Below are positions 1-6,632 of a DNA stretch of 14,409 nucleotides, piece after piece. Every line of letters begins with the position of its first letter. Within the stretch, counting starts at the first letter, position 1. The notes below the pieces were generated by a model that was given only the letters and a program-made list of their open reading frames with translations, ran no database searches and was not told where the DNA came from. Source of the stretch: Candidatus Omnitrophota bacterium (GTDB lineage Bacteria; Omnitrophota; Gorgyraeia; Duberdicusellales; 4484-171); the NCBI GenBank assembly GCA_021735105.1, contig JAIPHS010000016.1, positions 1 to 14,409 on the forward strand, read 5' to 3'. A program made the position numbers and the translations under genes.

Positions 1-581
1 CTTTTCTCGGGTATACTTTTTGGACAGGAAGTTATAAAGGTAAAAAAGTTACAGTAGGCAATGGAGGGTTTTACGCTCCGGATTCTGCTTTTGTTACAGA
101 GCTACTTGCTGTAGGAGGAGTTGAAACTTTTATCCGGCTAGGTTCTTGCGGGGCTCTAAGAGAAGATATCGGAATAGGAGATTACATTTTAGTTGATCAA
201 GCTATCAGGGGTGACGGTGCAACTAAATATTATGTGGATGATGATTTTGTACCCAAGGCAGATAAAGAAACTAATTTAGTGATTAAGAAGGTAGCCTCTG
301 AGAATTATTCGGTTCATCAAGGCCCGGTTTGGACAACGGATGCTCTTTTTAAAGAAACAAAAGAGATAGTGAATTCTTATATTAAAAAAGGAGCTATTGG
401 GGTTGATATGGTGACATCTCCATTTCTAACTCTCGCTAATCTTTATAAGAGAAAAACAGCCGCTATACTTTCAGTTTCTGATAATTTGATTACAGGAGAG
501 CTTGGCTTTAATAACTACAAGTTTTTTGAAAGTCAGTTGAAGATGATAGAGATAGCTTTTAAAACAATTGATAATCTATAA
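1..581 (+). CDS. Nucleoside phosphorylase family protein (PNP/UDP family), 5' end missing
   Basis: The reading frame is open from base 3 to the TAA at 579-581, so the gene starts upstream of the window. Visible motifs fit the hexameric purine nucleoside/uridine phosphorylase family: a Gly-rich stretch near 60-95, an IRLGSCGAL segment near 135-160 (its Arg and Ser correspond to phosphate-binding positions in true phosphorylases, which argues against a hydrolase), and a C-terminal SVSDN segment whose Asp matches the base-contacting Asp of bacterial PNPs. The family cleaves nucleosides with phosphate to a base and a sugar-1-phosphate in the cytoplasm. Odd: the usual EMExA ribose-binding motif reads DMVTS (405-419), so the second Glu, which normally holds the ribose hydroxyls, is Val (codon 411-413). 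The substrate is therefore uncertain. The downstream isomerase and aldolase suggest 5'-deoxyadenosine or methylthioadenosine, but this is inference. Confidence 0.85.
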   Translation, partial: FLGYTFWTGSYKGKKVTVGNGGFYAPDSAFVTELLAVGGVETFIRLGSCGALREDIGIGDYILVDQAIRGDGATKYYVDDDFVPKADKETNLVIKKVASENYSVHQGPVWTTDALFKETKEIVNSYIKKGAIGVDMVTSPFLTLANLYKRKTAAILSVSDNLITGELGFNNYKFFESQLKMIEIAFKTIDNL

Positions 582-590
582 GGAGAGTAA

Positions 591-869
591 ATGGAAATAA
601 AGTGGGATAGTTCAGCTAAAAGTATGTTTGATAAGGTTATCCAATCTTTGCCTCAATTTCACAGAGCAATTGCAGAAAAACTGGTATACCAAAAAGCAGA
701 AGATTTAGCATCTTCTCGTCAAGCATCGCTTGTTGAGGATCAAGATTTAATTAAAGCTTTCTTTCAAGAGGTTCCGCCTGCTTTTTATGAAATGATGAAA
801 AGATTGTTTGACCATCTTAATATTGATTATTCAAAATATATAAAAAAATCGGGAAAATCATGCAAATAG
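591..869 (+). CDS. Small PCP_red-domain protein, function unknown
   Basis: This 92-residue protein starts at an ATG 9 bases after the preceding stop, with AGGAGAG just upstream. Residues about 5-50 (W5, then a 'LPQFHRAIAEKLVYQKAEDLA'-like helix and a 'LVEDQDLIKAF' helix) resemble the PCP_red domain (PF08369). That domain forms the C-terminal tail of the dark-operative protochlorophyllide reductase subunit BchB/ChlB, and also occurs as short stand-alone proteins in many non-phototrophs, where its role is unknown. The protein is rich in predicted helix and charge, with no signal peptide or membrane segment. It overlaps the next gene by 10 bases, so the two are probably translationally coupled. 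The domain call rests on pattern memory only. Nothing here suggests chlorophyll synthesis by itself, although a BchE-like radical SAM enzyme lies downstream. Confidence 0.7.
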   Translation: MEIKWDSSAKSMFDKVIQSLPQFHRAIAEKLVYQKAEDLASSRQASLVEDQDLIKAFFQEVPPAFYEMMKRLFDHLNIDYSKYIKKSGKSCK

Positions 870-1873
870 CAGTTTTAGGTTGTGGCGCAATTGGAGGTTT
901 GTTTTTAGGCCATCTTTCTAAGGAATTAGAAGATGTTTTGGGAATAGTTAGAAGCTATCAGGTGGATTCTTTAGAAAATGAAGGGTTAGTAATTAAAGAT
1001 TCCAATAAAGAAGAAAAGATTAATGTTAAAATTGATACTAAATTAACCAAACAAGTAGATTTAGCTATTGTTTCTACTAAAATTAATGATTTAGAAGAAA
1101 TAATAAAAGAAAATATTGATTATCTAAAGAATGCTGTAGTAATTTCTACTCAAAATGGCCTCAGGGCAGAAAGCATTTTGGTTAAGTTTTTTCCGGCTGA
1201 AAAAATTATAACTACTATTGTAATGTTTGGGGCAACTTTTTATTCGCCAAATAAAGTTGTTTCTAATTTTTCCGGAGATCTTATCATGGGAAATATTTTT
1301 GACAAAAAGGTTGCAAAAGAGAAAAAAATAAGAAAAGTTTTAAAAAATTCTTTTAATTTAAAACTTTCTGAAAATATTAAAGGAGCTAAATACCTTAAAT
1401 TATTTATAAATCTTAATAATTGTATACCGGCTATATTAGGTAAATCAATGCAGGAAGCCTTTAGAAACCCAGAGATTGCTAAATTAGCTATTAAATTAAA
1501 TAAGGAAGCTTATCAACTTATCAGTCAAGCCGGGATTAGTTTAGAAAGTTTACCTAGTTATCCTAAAGAAAGGATTGAAGGCTTGGTTTCAATGCCGCTT
1601 GAGGATGCAGCTTCTCTTTTTTCAAAGATAATGATTAATTTAAGTAAAGAACCTTTATATGGGTCTCTACTACAAAGCATAAAAAGAGGTAAACCTTCAG
1701 AGATTGATTATATAAATGGTGAAGTTGTTGCCTTGGCAAAAAATAATAATCAACAAGCACCTTTGAATGAAAAAATGGTTAGTTTAGTCCATAGAGTCGA
1801 AAAGGAAGGTTTTTTATCAGAAAATGAATTATTATTAGAAATTAAAGGAGCAGAGAATGAAAAACAAAAATGA
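860..1873 (+). CDS. Ketopantoate reductase family protein (2-dehydropantoate 2-reductase)
   Basis: This 337-residue protein has an N-terminal Rossmann fold with the GCGAIG dinucleotide-binding motif at residues 7-12. Family catalytic positions are recognisable: K74 (VSTK), N99 (TQNG), K180 and N184 in the 'YLKLFINLNN' helix, and E281 in 'PSEIDYING'. These correspond to K72, N98, K176, N180 and E256 of E. coli PanE, so it should be an active NADPH-dependent reductase. PanE makes pantoate, the precursor of pantothenate, CoA and the phosphopantetheine arm of acyl carrier proteins. The start at 860 overlaps the previous gene by 10 bases and has only a weak ribosome binding site, consistent with coupling; the Rossmann strand begins immediately after it. 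Because the family also includes reductases of other 2-keto or beta-keto acids, a role in tailoring a pathway product is possible. I leave the symbol empty for that reason. Confidence 0.88.
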   Translation: MQIAVLGCGAIGGLFLGHLSKELEDVLGIVRSYQVDSLENEGLVIKDSNKEEKINVKIDTKLTKQVDLAIVSTKINDLEEIIKENIDYLKNAVVISTQNGLRAESILVKFFPAEKIITTIVMFGATFYSPNKVVSNFSGDLIMGNIFDKKVAKEKKIRKVLKNSFNLKLSENIKGAKYLKLFINLNNCIPAILGKSMQEAFRNPEIAKLAIKLNKEAYQLISQAGISLESLPSYPKERIEGLVSMPLEDAASLFSKIMINLSKEPLYGSLLQSIKRGKPSEIDYINGEVVALAKNNNQQAPLNEKMVSLVHRVEKEGFLSENELLLEIKGAENEKQK

Positions 1874-2483
1874 AAATTATTTATCAGCTAATTGTGCTGA
1901 TATCAAAACTCCATTTCCAAAGTTAAAAGTAACTTGCACAGGTGTGTTTGGAGAGTGTTATCATGGTTACCAAAAAGGTGATGAGCTAATTTTAGGAGAT
2001 TTTACCCATCCTCCTAAACATTTTTGCCTGGGGCTTGCTCATTCACTTTTTCCGCCCGCTTATGCTTTAAGTTTTGGAGCCAGGTTCCCCTTTATGGAAA
2101 ACCAAAAATCATTAAAGGTTACTTGCCCTGACGGAGGAAAGGCCGAGTTTTTAGTTGAACTACTGGACAGAGATGGTAAGGTTCAATTTATTCCCAAAGA
2201 TGCGAATCATAAAGGGCCAAACCCTAAAAAAATGGAAGTAGAAGTAGTTAAGGCAAAGGGAAGGTGTGCTTATAAATATAAAGTTGGCCATAAGTGGGAT
2301 ATAGAAGGGCTTAAGTGCATTCCCGAATTTTGCGGGGCAGCCTGGCATACGCTTTTTCCGGCAGCTTTTGCCCTAAATTTTGGAGCAAAATTTTCTTTCA
2401 TGGAAAATAAAAACTCTATAGATACAGTCACTTGTCCGGATGGCGGCAACATTGTATTTAAGGTAAGAAGAAAAGAAAAATAA
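1857..2483 (+). CDS. TIGR04076-like protein with two tandem domain copies
   Basis: This 208-residue protein is built from two homologous halves, roughly residues 20-100 and 120-206. Each half has a Cys-containing turn followed by a Gly-Asp/His loop (CYHGYQKGD; CAYKYKVGH), a Cys-His/Trp stretch leading to 'LFP', an 'A(Y/F)AL.FGA.F.FMEN' block and a terminal 'VTCPDGG' block. This pattern matches the small TIGR04076 proteins of anaerobic bacteria and archaea, which are normally single-domain (about 90-100 residues); here the domain is duplicated. The paired Cys and His residues hint at metal or cofactor binding, but the family has no established function that I know of. The gene overlaps the preceding one by 17 bases and has AAAGGAG upstream of its ATG, so it is co-transcribed and coupled. 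A palindromic hairpin follows its stop codon. Confidence 0.75.
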   Translation: MKNKNENYLSANCADIKTPFPKLKVTCTGVFGECYHGYQKGDELILGDFTHPPKHFCLGLAHSLFPPAYALSFGARFPFMENQKSLKVTCPDGGKAEFLVELLDRDGKVQFIPKDANHKGPNPKKMEVEVVKAKGRCAYKYKVGHKWDIEGLKCIPEFCGAAWHTLFPAAFALNFGAKFSFMENKNSIDTVTCPDGGNIVFKVRRKEK

Positions 2484-2491
2484 ATATGTAG

Positions 2492-2512
2492 GGGCTGGGC
2501 TTGTCCCAGCCC
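2492..2512. repeat. Perfect 8-bp inverted repeat hairpin between genes
   Basis: GGGCTGGG (2492-2499) is followed by the loop CTTGT and CCCAGCCC (2505-2512), a strong GC-rich stem in an AT-rich setting. It starts 9 bases after the stop of the TIGR04076-like gene and ends 25 bases before the ketosynthase start. No T-run follows, so it is a poor intrinsic terminator. It looks more like a short dispersed palindromic repeat, or an RNA processing/stability element separating the first four genes from the polyketide block. It also contains a TTG (2501) in frame with the ketosynthase, but that is unlikely to be the start. Confidence 0.75.
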
Positions 2513-2522
2513 ATTATGAATC

Positions 2523-2528
2523 AAGGAG
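2523..2528 (+). promoter_or_regulatory. Ribosome binding site deciding the ketosynthase start
   Basis: AAGGAG sits 8 bases before the ATG at 2537. In-frame upstream starts exist (TTG at 2501, inside the hairpin, and ATG at 2516), but neither has a ribosome binding site. Family members begin with the 'RRVAITGIGV' strand, which follows the 2537 ATG directly. The start is therefore set at 2537. Confidence 0.85.
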
Positions 2529-2536
2529 TATTAACA

Positions 2537-3784
2537 ATGCGTAGAGTAGCTATAACAGGTATTGGTGTAATATCAGCTGCAGGAGAAGAAAAAGAAGAAT
2601 TCTATAATAATTTGATCGAAGGTAAGCCTTGCATAGAAAAAGTAGAGAATTTTGATGTTAGTTTATTTAATTCAAGGATCGCTTCTCAAGATCTTGACTT
2701 TGACCCTAAAAATTTTGGCATAGAAGATGCGTATCGAATGGATCGCTATGTTCAGTTTGGCCTAGCTTCTGCAAAGCAGGCGGTTGAAGATGCAAAAATA
2801 GATTTCTCAAAATTAGATTTAAAGAGAGCAGGGGTTATTTTAGCTAATGCTATTTGTGGAACTCGTTTCATGGAAGAAGAGTTTTTGTTAGTTACTGATT
2901 GGGGCAAAAACCCAATTGATCCCAGAAAAGGGAGGCCATATCTTTATGATGCGGCAATGTTTAATACTCCCAGTGCTGAAATTTCTGCTCTCTACGGTAC
3001 CCGGGGGATAAATACAACAATTTCTACTGGTTGTACCGCTGGGACTGATTCATTAGGTTTCGCCTATGAGTTGATTAGAGATGGCCGGCAAGATTTAATT
3101 ATCGCCGGAGCCAGTGAAGCTCCGATTACTCCAGTTACCTTCGGCGCCTTTGATGTAGTTAATGTTTTAGCCAAAGAAAATGATCAGCCTTACAAATCAA
3201 GCCGCCCCTTTGATAATAAACGTAATGGTTTTGTTATCTCTGAAGGGTCTGGAATTTTAATTATTGAAGAACTTGAACATGCTAAAAAAAGAGGGGCTCA
3301 TATCTATGCAGAAATTAAAGGTTTTGGTACTACTTGCAATGCTTACCATATGACCGACTTGCCTCCTGACGGCCGTCCCATGGCTCTTTCTATGGAGCAT
3401 GCTATCAAAGAAGCAGGGATAAAAAACCAAGAGGTTGCCTATATTAATGCTCATGGATCTTCAACTCGTCAAAATGATGTTTTTGAAACTGATGCTTATA
3501 AGAAGGTTTTTGGAGATTTTGCTTATGATATTCCAATTAGCTCAATTAAATCTATGATTGGCCATCCTTTGGCGGCGGCTAATGCAATTGAAAGTGTTTT
3601 GTGTTGTATGGTTTTTGAAAAAGGATATCTTCCCCCTACAATTAATCAGGAAGAAAAAGACCCAAAGTGTGACTTAAATTATATTCCTAATAAAAAGATA
3701 AAGTTAATGCCCGAGTATATATTAAAAACAAGTAGTGGGTTTTCAGGTATTCATTCAGCTATTGTCTTTAAAAAATGGAAATAA
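2537..3784 (+). CDS. Beta-ketoacyl-ACP synthase, catalytic subunit (KS-alpha of a type II PKS; FabF-like)
   Basis: This 415-residue thiolase-fold ketosynthase performs decarboxylative Claisen condensation of malonyl-ACP onto a growing acyl chain. The full triad is present: C166 in 'STGCTAGTD', H306 in 'NAHGSST' and H343 in 'MIGHPLAAANAIE'. The N-terminal 'VAITGIGVIS' strand and the 'F.ISEGSGILIIEE' block are typical of the FabF/KS-alpha group, as is the length. By sequence alone it could be a fatty acid FabF. However, it is immediately followed by a ketosynthase-like partner with no catalytic residues and by an acyl carrier protein, which is the KS-alpha/KS-beta/ACP order of type II polyketide synthases. 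It probably acts as a cytoplasmic heterodimer with the next gene product. Its substrate would be malonyl-ACP supplied by a malonyl transferase from elsewhere, since none is encoded here. Confidence 0.93.
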   Translation: MRRVAITGIGVISAAGEEKEEFYNNLIEGKPCIEKVENFDVSLFNSRIASQDLDFDPKNFGIEDAYRMDRYVQFGLASAKQAVEDAKIDFSKLDLKRAGVILANAICGTRFMEEEFLLVTDWGKNPIDPRKGRPYLYDAAMFNTPSAEISALYGTRGINTTISTGCTAGTDSLGFAYELIRDGRQDLIIAGASEAPITPVTFGAFDVVNVLAKENDQPYKSSRPFDNKRNGFVISEGSGILIIEELEHAKKRGAHIYAEIKGFGTTCNAYHMTDLPPDGRPMALSMEHAIKEAGIKNQEVAYINAHGSSTRQNDVFETDAYKKVFGDFAYDIPISSIKSMIGHPLAAANAIESVLCCMVFEKGYLPPTINQEEKDPKCDLNYIPNKKIKLMPEYILKTSSGFSGIHSAIVFKKWK

Positions 3785-3803
3785 ATAATAAGGAGTTTTA
3801 TAA

Positions 3804-5045
3804 ATGAAGGAAAAAGTTGCCATAACAGGTTTAGGGGTTGTTTCTCCCTGCGGGTTAAAAAAAGAAACTTTTTGGGCTAATTTAAAAAAAGGAGAATCTT
3901 TTATAGAAGAGGTAAAAAGGTTTGATTCGAAAAATTATCCCTCACATATTGCCGGCCAGGTAAGTCAGCTTGATTATTACACCCATCTTTCTAAAAGATT
4001 AACCAAAAAGATTGATATTTTTTCTCATATGGCACTTGTTTCCTCAGAGCAGGCGATAGTAGATTCGCAAATGAATTTAGATGATATCGATAAAGAAAGA
4101 GTGGGAGTATTTATGGGTAATGCCTTAGGTGGTTGGCTTTTTGCTGAGACTGAATTAAGGGATATGTATATTGAAGGCAGAGATGGTATCTCTCCGTATA
4201 TGGCATCAGCTTGGTTTCCAGCCGCACCTCAGGGTCAAATTACAATTTATTATGGATTTAAAGGTTATAGCAAAACCACAGTTTCTGATAAGGCGTCTTC
4301 AGCTTTAGCCCTATGGTATGGGGCAAAGACAATTAAGGAAAAGAAGAATGACTACGTATTAGCCGGAGGAATGGAAGCACCAATTACTCCTTATGCTTTA
4401 TTATCAGCTAATTGCCGGGGTGATTTATCAAAAAATAATAGCCGGCCCAAGGAGGCTTATAAACCTTATGATTTATATCGAGACGGTTTAGTTTTAGCTG
4501 AAGGTTCAGGCACAGTTGTTTTAGAAAGTCAAGCTCAGGCGCGAACAAGAAAAGTTCCAATTTATGGCTATATAGAAGGTATAGGGCTTTCTTCCGATGG
4601 TTATCACTATGCAAGATACCGGCCTACTCCAGAAAACTTAGAATATGCTATAGAAGAATGCCTAAAAGATGCTGGCTGGCAAAAAGAGGATGTTGATTAT
4701 ATCTGTCTTGATGCTGAGTCTACTGAAATGGGAGATTATCTTGAAACCCAAGCTTTAAAGAATGTATTTGGGAGCAAAATCAAGGATATAGCTTTAAGTG
4801 CACCCAAAAGTATGTATGGGAATTTACTGGGAGCTCAAACTGCATTAGACCTAATTACTACTTTACTTTCTATGCAAAATAGTACGGTGCTTCCTACCAT
4901 AAATTATTCGATGCAAGATCCATATTGTGATCTAGACTATACACCTAATAAGCCGGTAGAAAAAGAGATAAATAAGGCATTGATTGTCTCAAGAGGCAGA
5001 GGTGGAATAAATATAGTGTTAGCAGTAGAAAAGGAGGTAAGATGA
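3804..5045 (+). CDS. Ketosynthase-like chain length factor (KS-beta) with no catalytic triad
   Basis: This 413-residue protein is homologous to the preceding ketosynthase along its whole length (compare 'VAITGLGVVS', 'AGGMEAPITP', 'LAEGSGTVVLE', 'DPYCDLDYTPN'). Ungapped local alignment with that neighbour shows all three catalytic residues replaced: Cys to K163 ('SDKASSA'), first His to D303 ('CLDAEST') and second His to N340 ('YGNLLGA'). This is the hallmark of chain length factor subunits, which pair with KS-alpha and set the size of the polyketide pocket. In actinomycete factors the Cys position is usually Gln, so Lys is unusual. It has AAGGAG upstream of the ATG, lies 19 bases after KS-alpha, and its stop overlaps the ACP start. 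It has no frameshift and is well conserved elsewhere, so it is not a decaying pseudogene. Confidence 0.9.
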   Translation: MKEKVAITGLGVVSPCGLKKETFWANLKKGESFIEEVKRFDSKNYPSHIAGQVSQLDYYTHLSKRLTKKIDIFSHMALVSSEQAIVDSQMNLDDIDKERVGVFMGNALGGWLFAETELRDMYIEGRDGISPYMASAWFPAAPQGQITIYYGFKGYSKTTVSDKASSALALWYGAKTIKEKKNDYVLAGGMEAPITPYALLSANCRGDLSKNNSRPKEAYKPYDLYRDGLVLAEGSGTVVLESQAQARTRKVPIYGYIEGIGLSSDGYHYARYRPTPENLEYAIEECLKDAGWQKEDVDYICLDAESTEMGDYLETQALKNVFGSKIKDIALSAPKSMYGNLLGAQTALDLITTLLSMQNSTVLPTINYSMQDPYCDLDYTPNKPVEKEINKALIVSRGRGGINIVLAVEKEVR

Positions 5046-5281
5046 ATATAAAAGAGGAAGTAAAAAAAGTGATTGCAAAAGCTTTAGAAGTAGGTGAAGA
5101 AGAGGTTGTCGACGGAAAGAATTTATATGAATCAATCGGTGTTGATTCAACAGAGATGGTAGAAGTTTGCCTAGCCTTAGGAAAACATTTCGACACAAAA
5201 ATCCAAGCTAATGAGGTTAACAAAGATTCAACCCCGGAAGATATAGTAAAAATAGTTGAACAAAAAAAAGAAGGCAACTGA
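5042..5281 (+). CDS. Acyl carrier protein of the type II PKS
   Basis: This 79-residue acidic protein has the four-helix carrier protein pattern. The phosphopantetheine attachment serine is S36 in 'SIGVDSTEMVEV' (canonical GxDS; the usual following Leu is Thr here). It carries growing chains as thioesters in the cytoplasm and must be primed by a 4'-phosphopantetheinyl transferase not encoded in the window. The ATG overlaps the stop of the chain length factor (ATGA at 5042-5045), with a strong AAGGAGGT just upstream, indicating translational coupling and high expression relative to the synthase subunits. The third position of the minimal polyketide synthase is the usual place for the ACP. Confidence 0.94.
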   Translation: MNIKEEVKKVIAKALEVGEEEVVDGKNLYESIGVDSTEMVEVCLALGKHFDTKIQANEVNKDSTPEDIVKIVEQKKEGN

Positions 5282-5286
5282 TAATT

Positions 5287-6090
5287 ATGAATTTAATAGA
5301 TTTAAGTTTACCAATTGATGATCAAGCTTTTGAGGTTCATCCTTTAAGGATAGAACGCACTTCACACAAAGAAGGCGTGGAAAAAGTGAATAAGGTGATA
5401 ATGTCCCGGACTCCTGAAGGGAAAAAAGATTATCAGGCCGGTAAAAGGATAATAAAAAAAGAACAATTGCCGGGAGGAGAGTTTTTATCACTTGAGATGA
5501 TTTATTCATCAGTACACAGCGGAACTCATATGGATTATTCTTTTCATTATGGCAGCAGCTCCGAAGGCAGGCCTTCTAAAACTGCTGATGAGATTCCTTT
5601 AGAGCTATGTTACAAAGATGGGGTTAAATTAAATTTAACCCATAAGAAAAAAGAAGAAGTAATTAGAGCCGACGATATAAAAAAAGGTTTAGAAAAAATA
5701 AATTATACTTTAAAACCCCTAGATATAGTCTTGCTTTATACCGGGTCTGATAAATTGTTTGGCGGGCCGGAGTATTTTTTAGATTATCCAGGCCTTGATT
5801 TATCAGCAATAGATTATTTGCTTGATAAGGGAATAAAGGTATTTGGAGTTGATACTATGGGAATTGACAGGCCCTATAAGTTTATGATGAAAGATTTCTT
5901 AGAAAAAGGTGACCCTAAGTTTTTATGGCCGGCTCATTTTCACGGAAGAAAGAGAGAATTTATTCATATTGAAAGGCTTGCTAATTTAGGTAATTTACCT
6001 GATTATGGATTTAAGGTTATTTGTTTTCCAATTAGAATTAGAAAAACCGGCGCTGCCTGGGCAAGGGCCGTAGCAATAATAAAGGGTTAA
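5287..6090 (+). CDS. Metal-dependent cyclase/hydrolase (PF04199 family, kynurenine formamidase-like fold)
   Basis: This 267-residue protein has the family's metal site motif HxGTHxDxxxH as H77, G79-T80-H81, D83 and H87, followed by a C-terminal 'HFHGRKREFIHIERLANL' segment whose Glu matches the conserved 'E.L.NL' of the family. PF04199 contains kynurenine formamidases and other amide/lactone hydrolases, but also second-ring cyclases of aromatic polyketide pathways (such as OxyN and MtmY, as I recall). Its place directly after the ACP and before an aromatase/cyclase favours a polyketide cyclisation or lactone/thioester-cleaving role; this is inference. The start follows the ACP stop by only 5 bases with a weak ribosome binding site; 'MNLIDLSLPI' is a typical family N-terminus. 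The protein looks full-length and cytoplasmic. Confidence 0.87.
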   Translation: MNLIDLSLPIDDQAFEVHPLRIERTSHKEGVEKVNKVIMSRTPEGKKDYQAGKRIIKKEQLPGGEFLSLEMIYSSVHSGTHMDYSFHYGSSSEGRPSKTADEIPLELCYKDGVKLNLTHKKKEEVIRADDIKKGLEKINYTLKPLDIVLLYTGSDKLFGGPEYFLDYPGLDLSAIDYLLDKGIKVFGVDTMGIDRPYKFMMKDFLEKGDPKFLWPAHFHGRKREFIHIERLANLGNLPDYGFKVICFPIRIRKTGAAWARAVAIIKG

Positions 6091-6170
6091 GGATTAAGAG
6101 ATAAGGGGTAAGTGGAAATAAATATTTACTTATCACATAATCCATATCACTTAATCCTAAAAAGAGGAGG
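6087..6170 (+). repeat. Imperfect inverted-repeat leader before the aromatase/cyclase gene
   Basis: The 85-base spacer opens with GGATTAAG (6091-6098, running on from the stop codon) and closes with the complementary CTTAATCC (6150-6157). Inner partial complements (TAAGT near 6110, ACTTA near 6128) could nest inside it. Each arm is itself made of degenerate copies of a GGATTAAGTGATAA-like unit. The last 25 bases (6146-6170), containing CTTAATCCTAA and the GAGGAGG ribosome binding site, are almost identical to 8615-8638 in front of the radical SAM gene. It may be an RNA leader structure, an operator or a dispersed repeat. Confidence 0.65.
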
Positions 6171-6175
6171 TTTTT

Positions 6176-6631
6176 ATGGCACACACTGTTAATTCAATTG
6201 TAATTGATGCACCTTATGATAAGGTTTTTGAAATCAGCAATGATATTTCACGTTGGAAAGATTTGTTTGATGAGTATACAGGATCTGAGGTTTTAGAAAA
6301 AGAAGCAAATAAAATTATTTTTCAGCTTACCCATCAAAATGGAAATAGTTGGAAGTCATACCGGCTTTTATTTAAAGAAAATAAATTTGCTTATGCTGAA
6401 AAGTTAGATCCGAAGTTTCCCTTTGAGTATATGAAAATAATTTGGCTTTACCGTCAATGCCCTCAAGGGGCTCGCCCTGAGCAAGGTCGAAGGGTTGAGA
6501 TGACTTGGATTCAAGATTTTACTATGGATAAAAATGCAAAAGTTGATGATCAAAAAGCAGAAGAGCTTATAAATCAACATTCACAGAAAAACTTAAAGAA
6601 TTTTAAAGAACAAATAGAAAAAGATAAGTAA
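6176..6631 (+). CDS. Aromatase/cyclase, TcmN/WhiE-VI-like SRPBCC (START-fold) protein
   Basis: This 151-residue single-domain helix-grip protein closely follows the polyketide aromatase/cyclase pattern: 'N.IVIDAPYDKVFEISNDI..W..LFDEYTGSEVLE' (residues 6-41), 'FEYMKIIWLYR' (83-93), 'VEMTWIQDF.M' (107-117) and a C-terminal helix. TcmN and WhiE-VI bind the poly-beta-ketone in the fold cavity and direct first-ring cyclisation and aromatisation. Tyr34 and Arg63 fall where cavity Tyr/Arg residues occur in TcmN, by my recollection. Strong RBS GAGGAGG lies 5 bases before the ATG. Odd: between the Tyr92-Arg93-Gln94 strand end and Val107 there are about 11 extra residues encoded by a palindrome-like GC-rich segment (see the separate repeat entry). 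The reading frame is preserved, so the protein is probably made with a longer surface loop. Confidence 0.88.
   Translation: MAHTVNSIVIDAPYDKVFEISNDISRWKDLFDEYTGSEVLEKEANKIIFQLTHQNGNSWKSYRLLFKENKFAYAEKLDPKFPFEYMKIIWLYRQCPQGARPEQGRRVEMTWIQDFTMDKNAKVDDQKAEELINQHSQKNLKNFKEQIEKDK
6458..6494. repeat. Palindrome-like repeat inserted in frame within the aromatase/cyclase gene
   Basis: The segment contains GCTCGCCCTGAGC (a GCTC/GAGC inverted pair) followed by AAGGTCGAAGGG. On the other strand it reads CCCTTCGACCTTGCTCAGGG then CGAGC, which resembles a palindromic unit (CCCTTCGAC...GCTCAGGGCGAGC) that recurs in many environmental bacterial genomes. It is locally GC-rich in an AT-rich gene and adds residues of about C95-R105 where relatives have a short turn. 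The length, about 33-36 bases, keeps the frame. It has no strand of its own. Confidence 0.65.
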
Positions 6632-6632
6632 A

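Noticed and set aside
2492..2512. Intrinsic terminator after the TIGR04076-like gene
   Set aside because: The stem is strong, but it is followed by ATTATGAATC rather than a run of T, so termination is not supported. It is kept as a hairpin/repeat.
2501..2536. Extended N-terminus of the ketosynthase starting at TTG 2501
   Set aside because: The TTG lies in the loop of a hairpin without a ribosome binding site, and the extra 12 residues do not look like the family. ATG 2537 has AAGGAG at proper spacing and starts right at the conserved first strand.
3804..5045. Second ketosynthase gene as a degraded pseudogene
   Set aside because: It is full length with no frameshift, has a good ribosome binding site and is coupled to the ACP. 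Loss limited to the catalytic triad is the known signature of chain length factors.
4945..5277. Minus-strand reading frame opposite the ACP
   Set aside because: It is antisense to a clear ACP, its protein has low-complexity Ser/Phe composition and there is no ribosome binding site. The other minus-strand frames (2160-2524, 3257-3454, 4408-4614, 5285-5509, 7797-8057, 9055-9309, 13167-13697) were rejected for the same reason.
2537..5281. Housekeeping fatty acid synthesis operon
   Set aside because: There is no FabD, FabH, FabZ or FabI. One of two ketosynthases is catalytically dead, and aromatase/cyclase and PF04199 cyclase genes follow.
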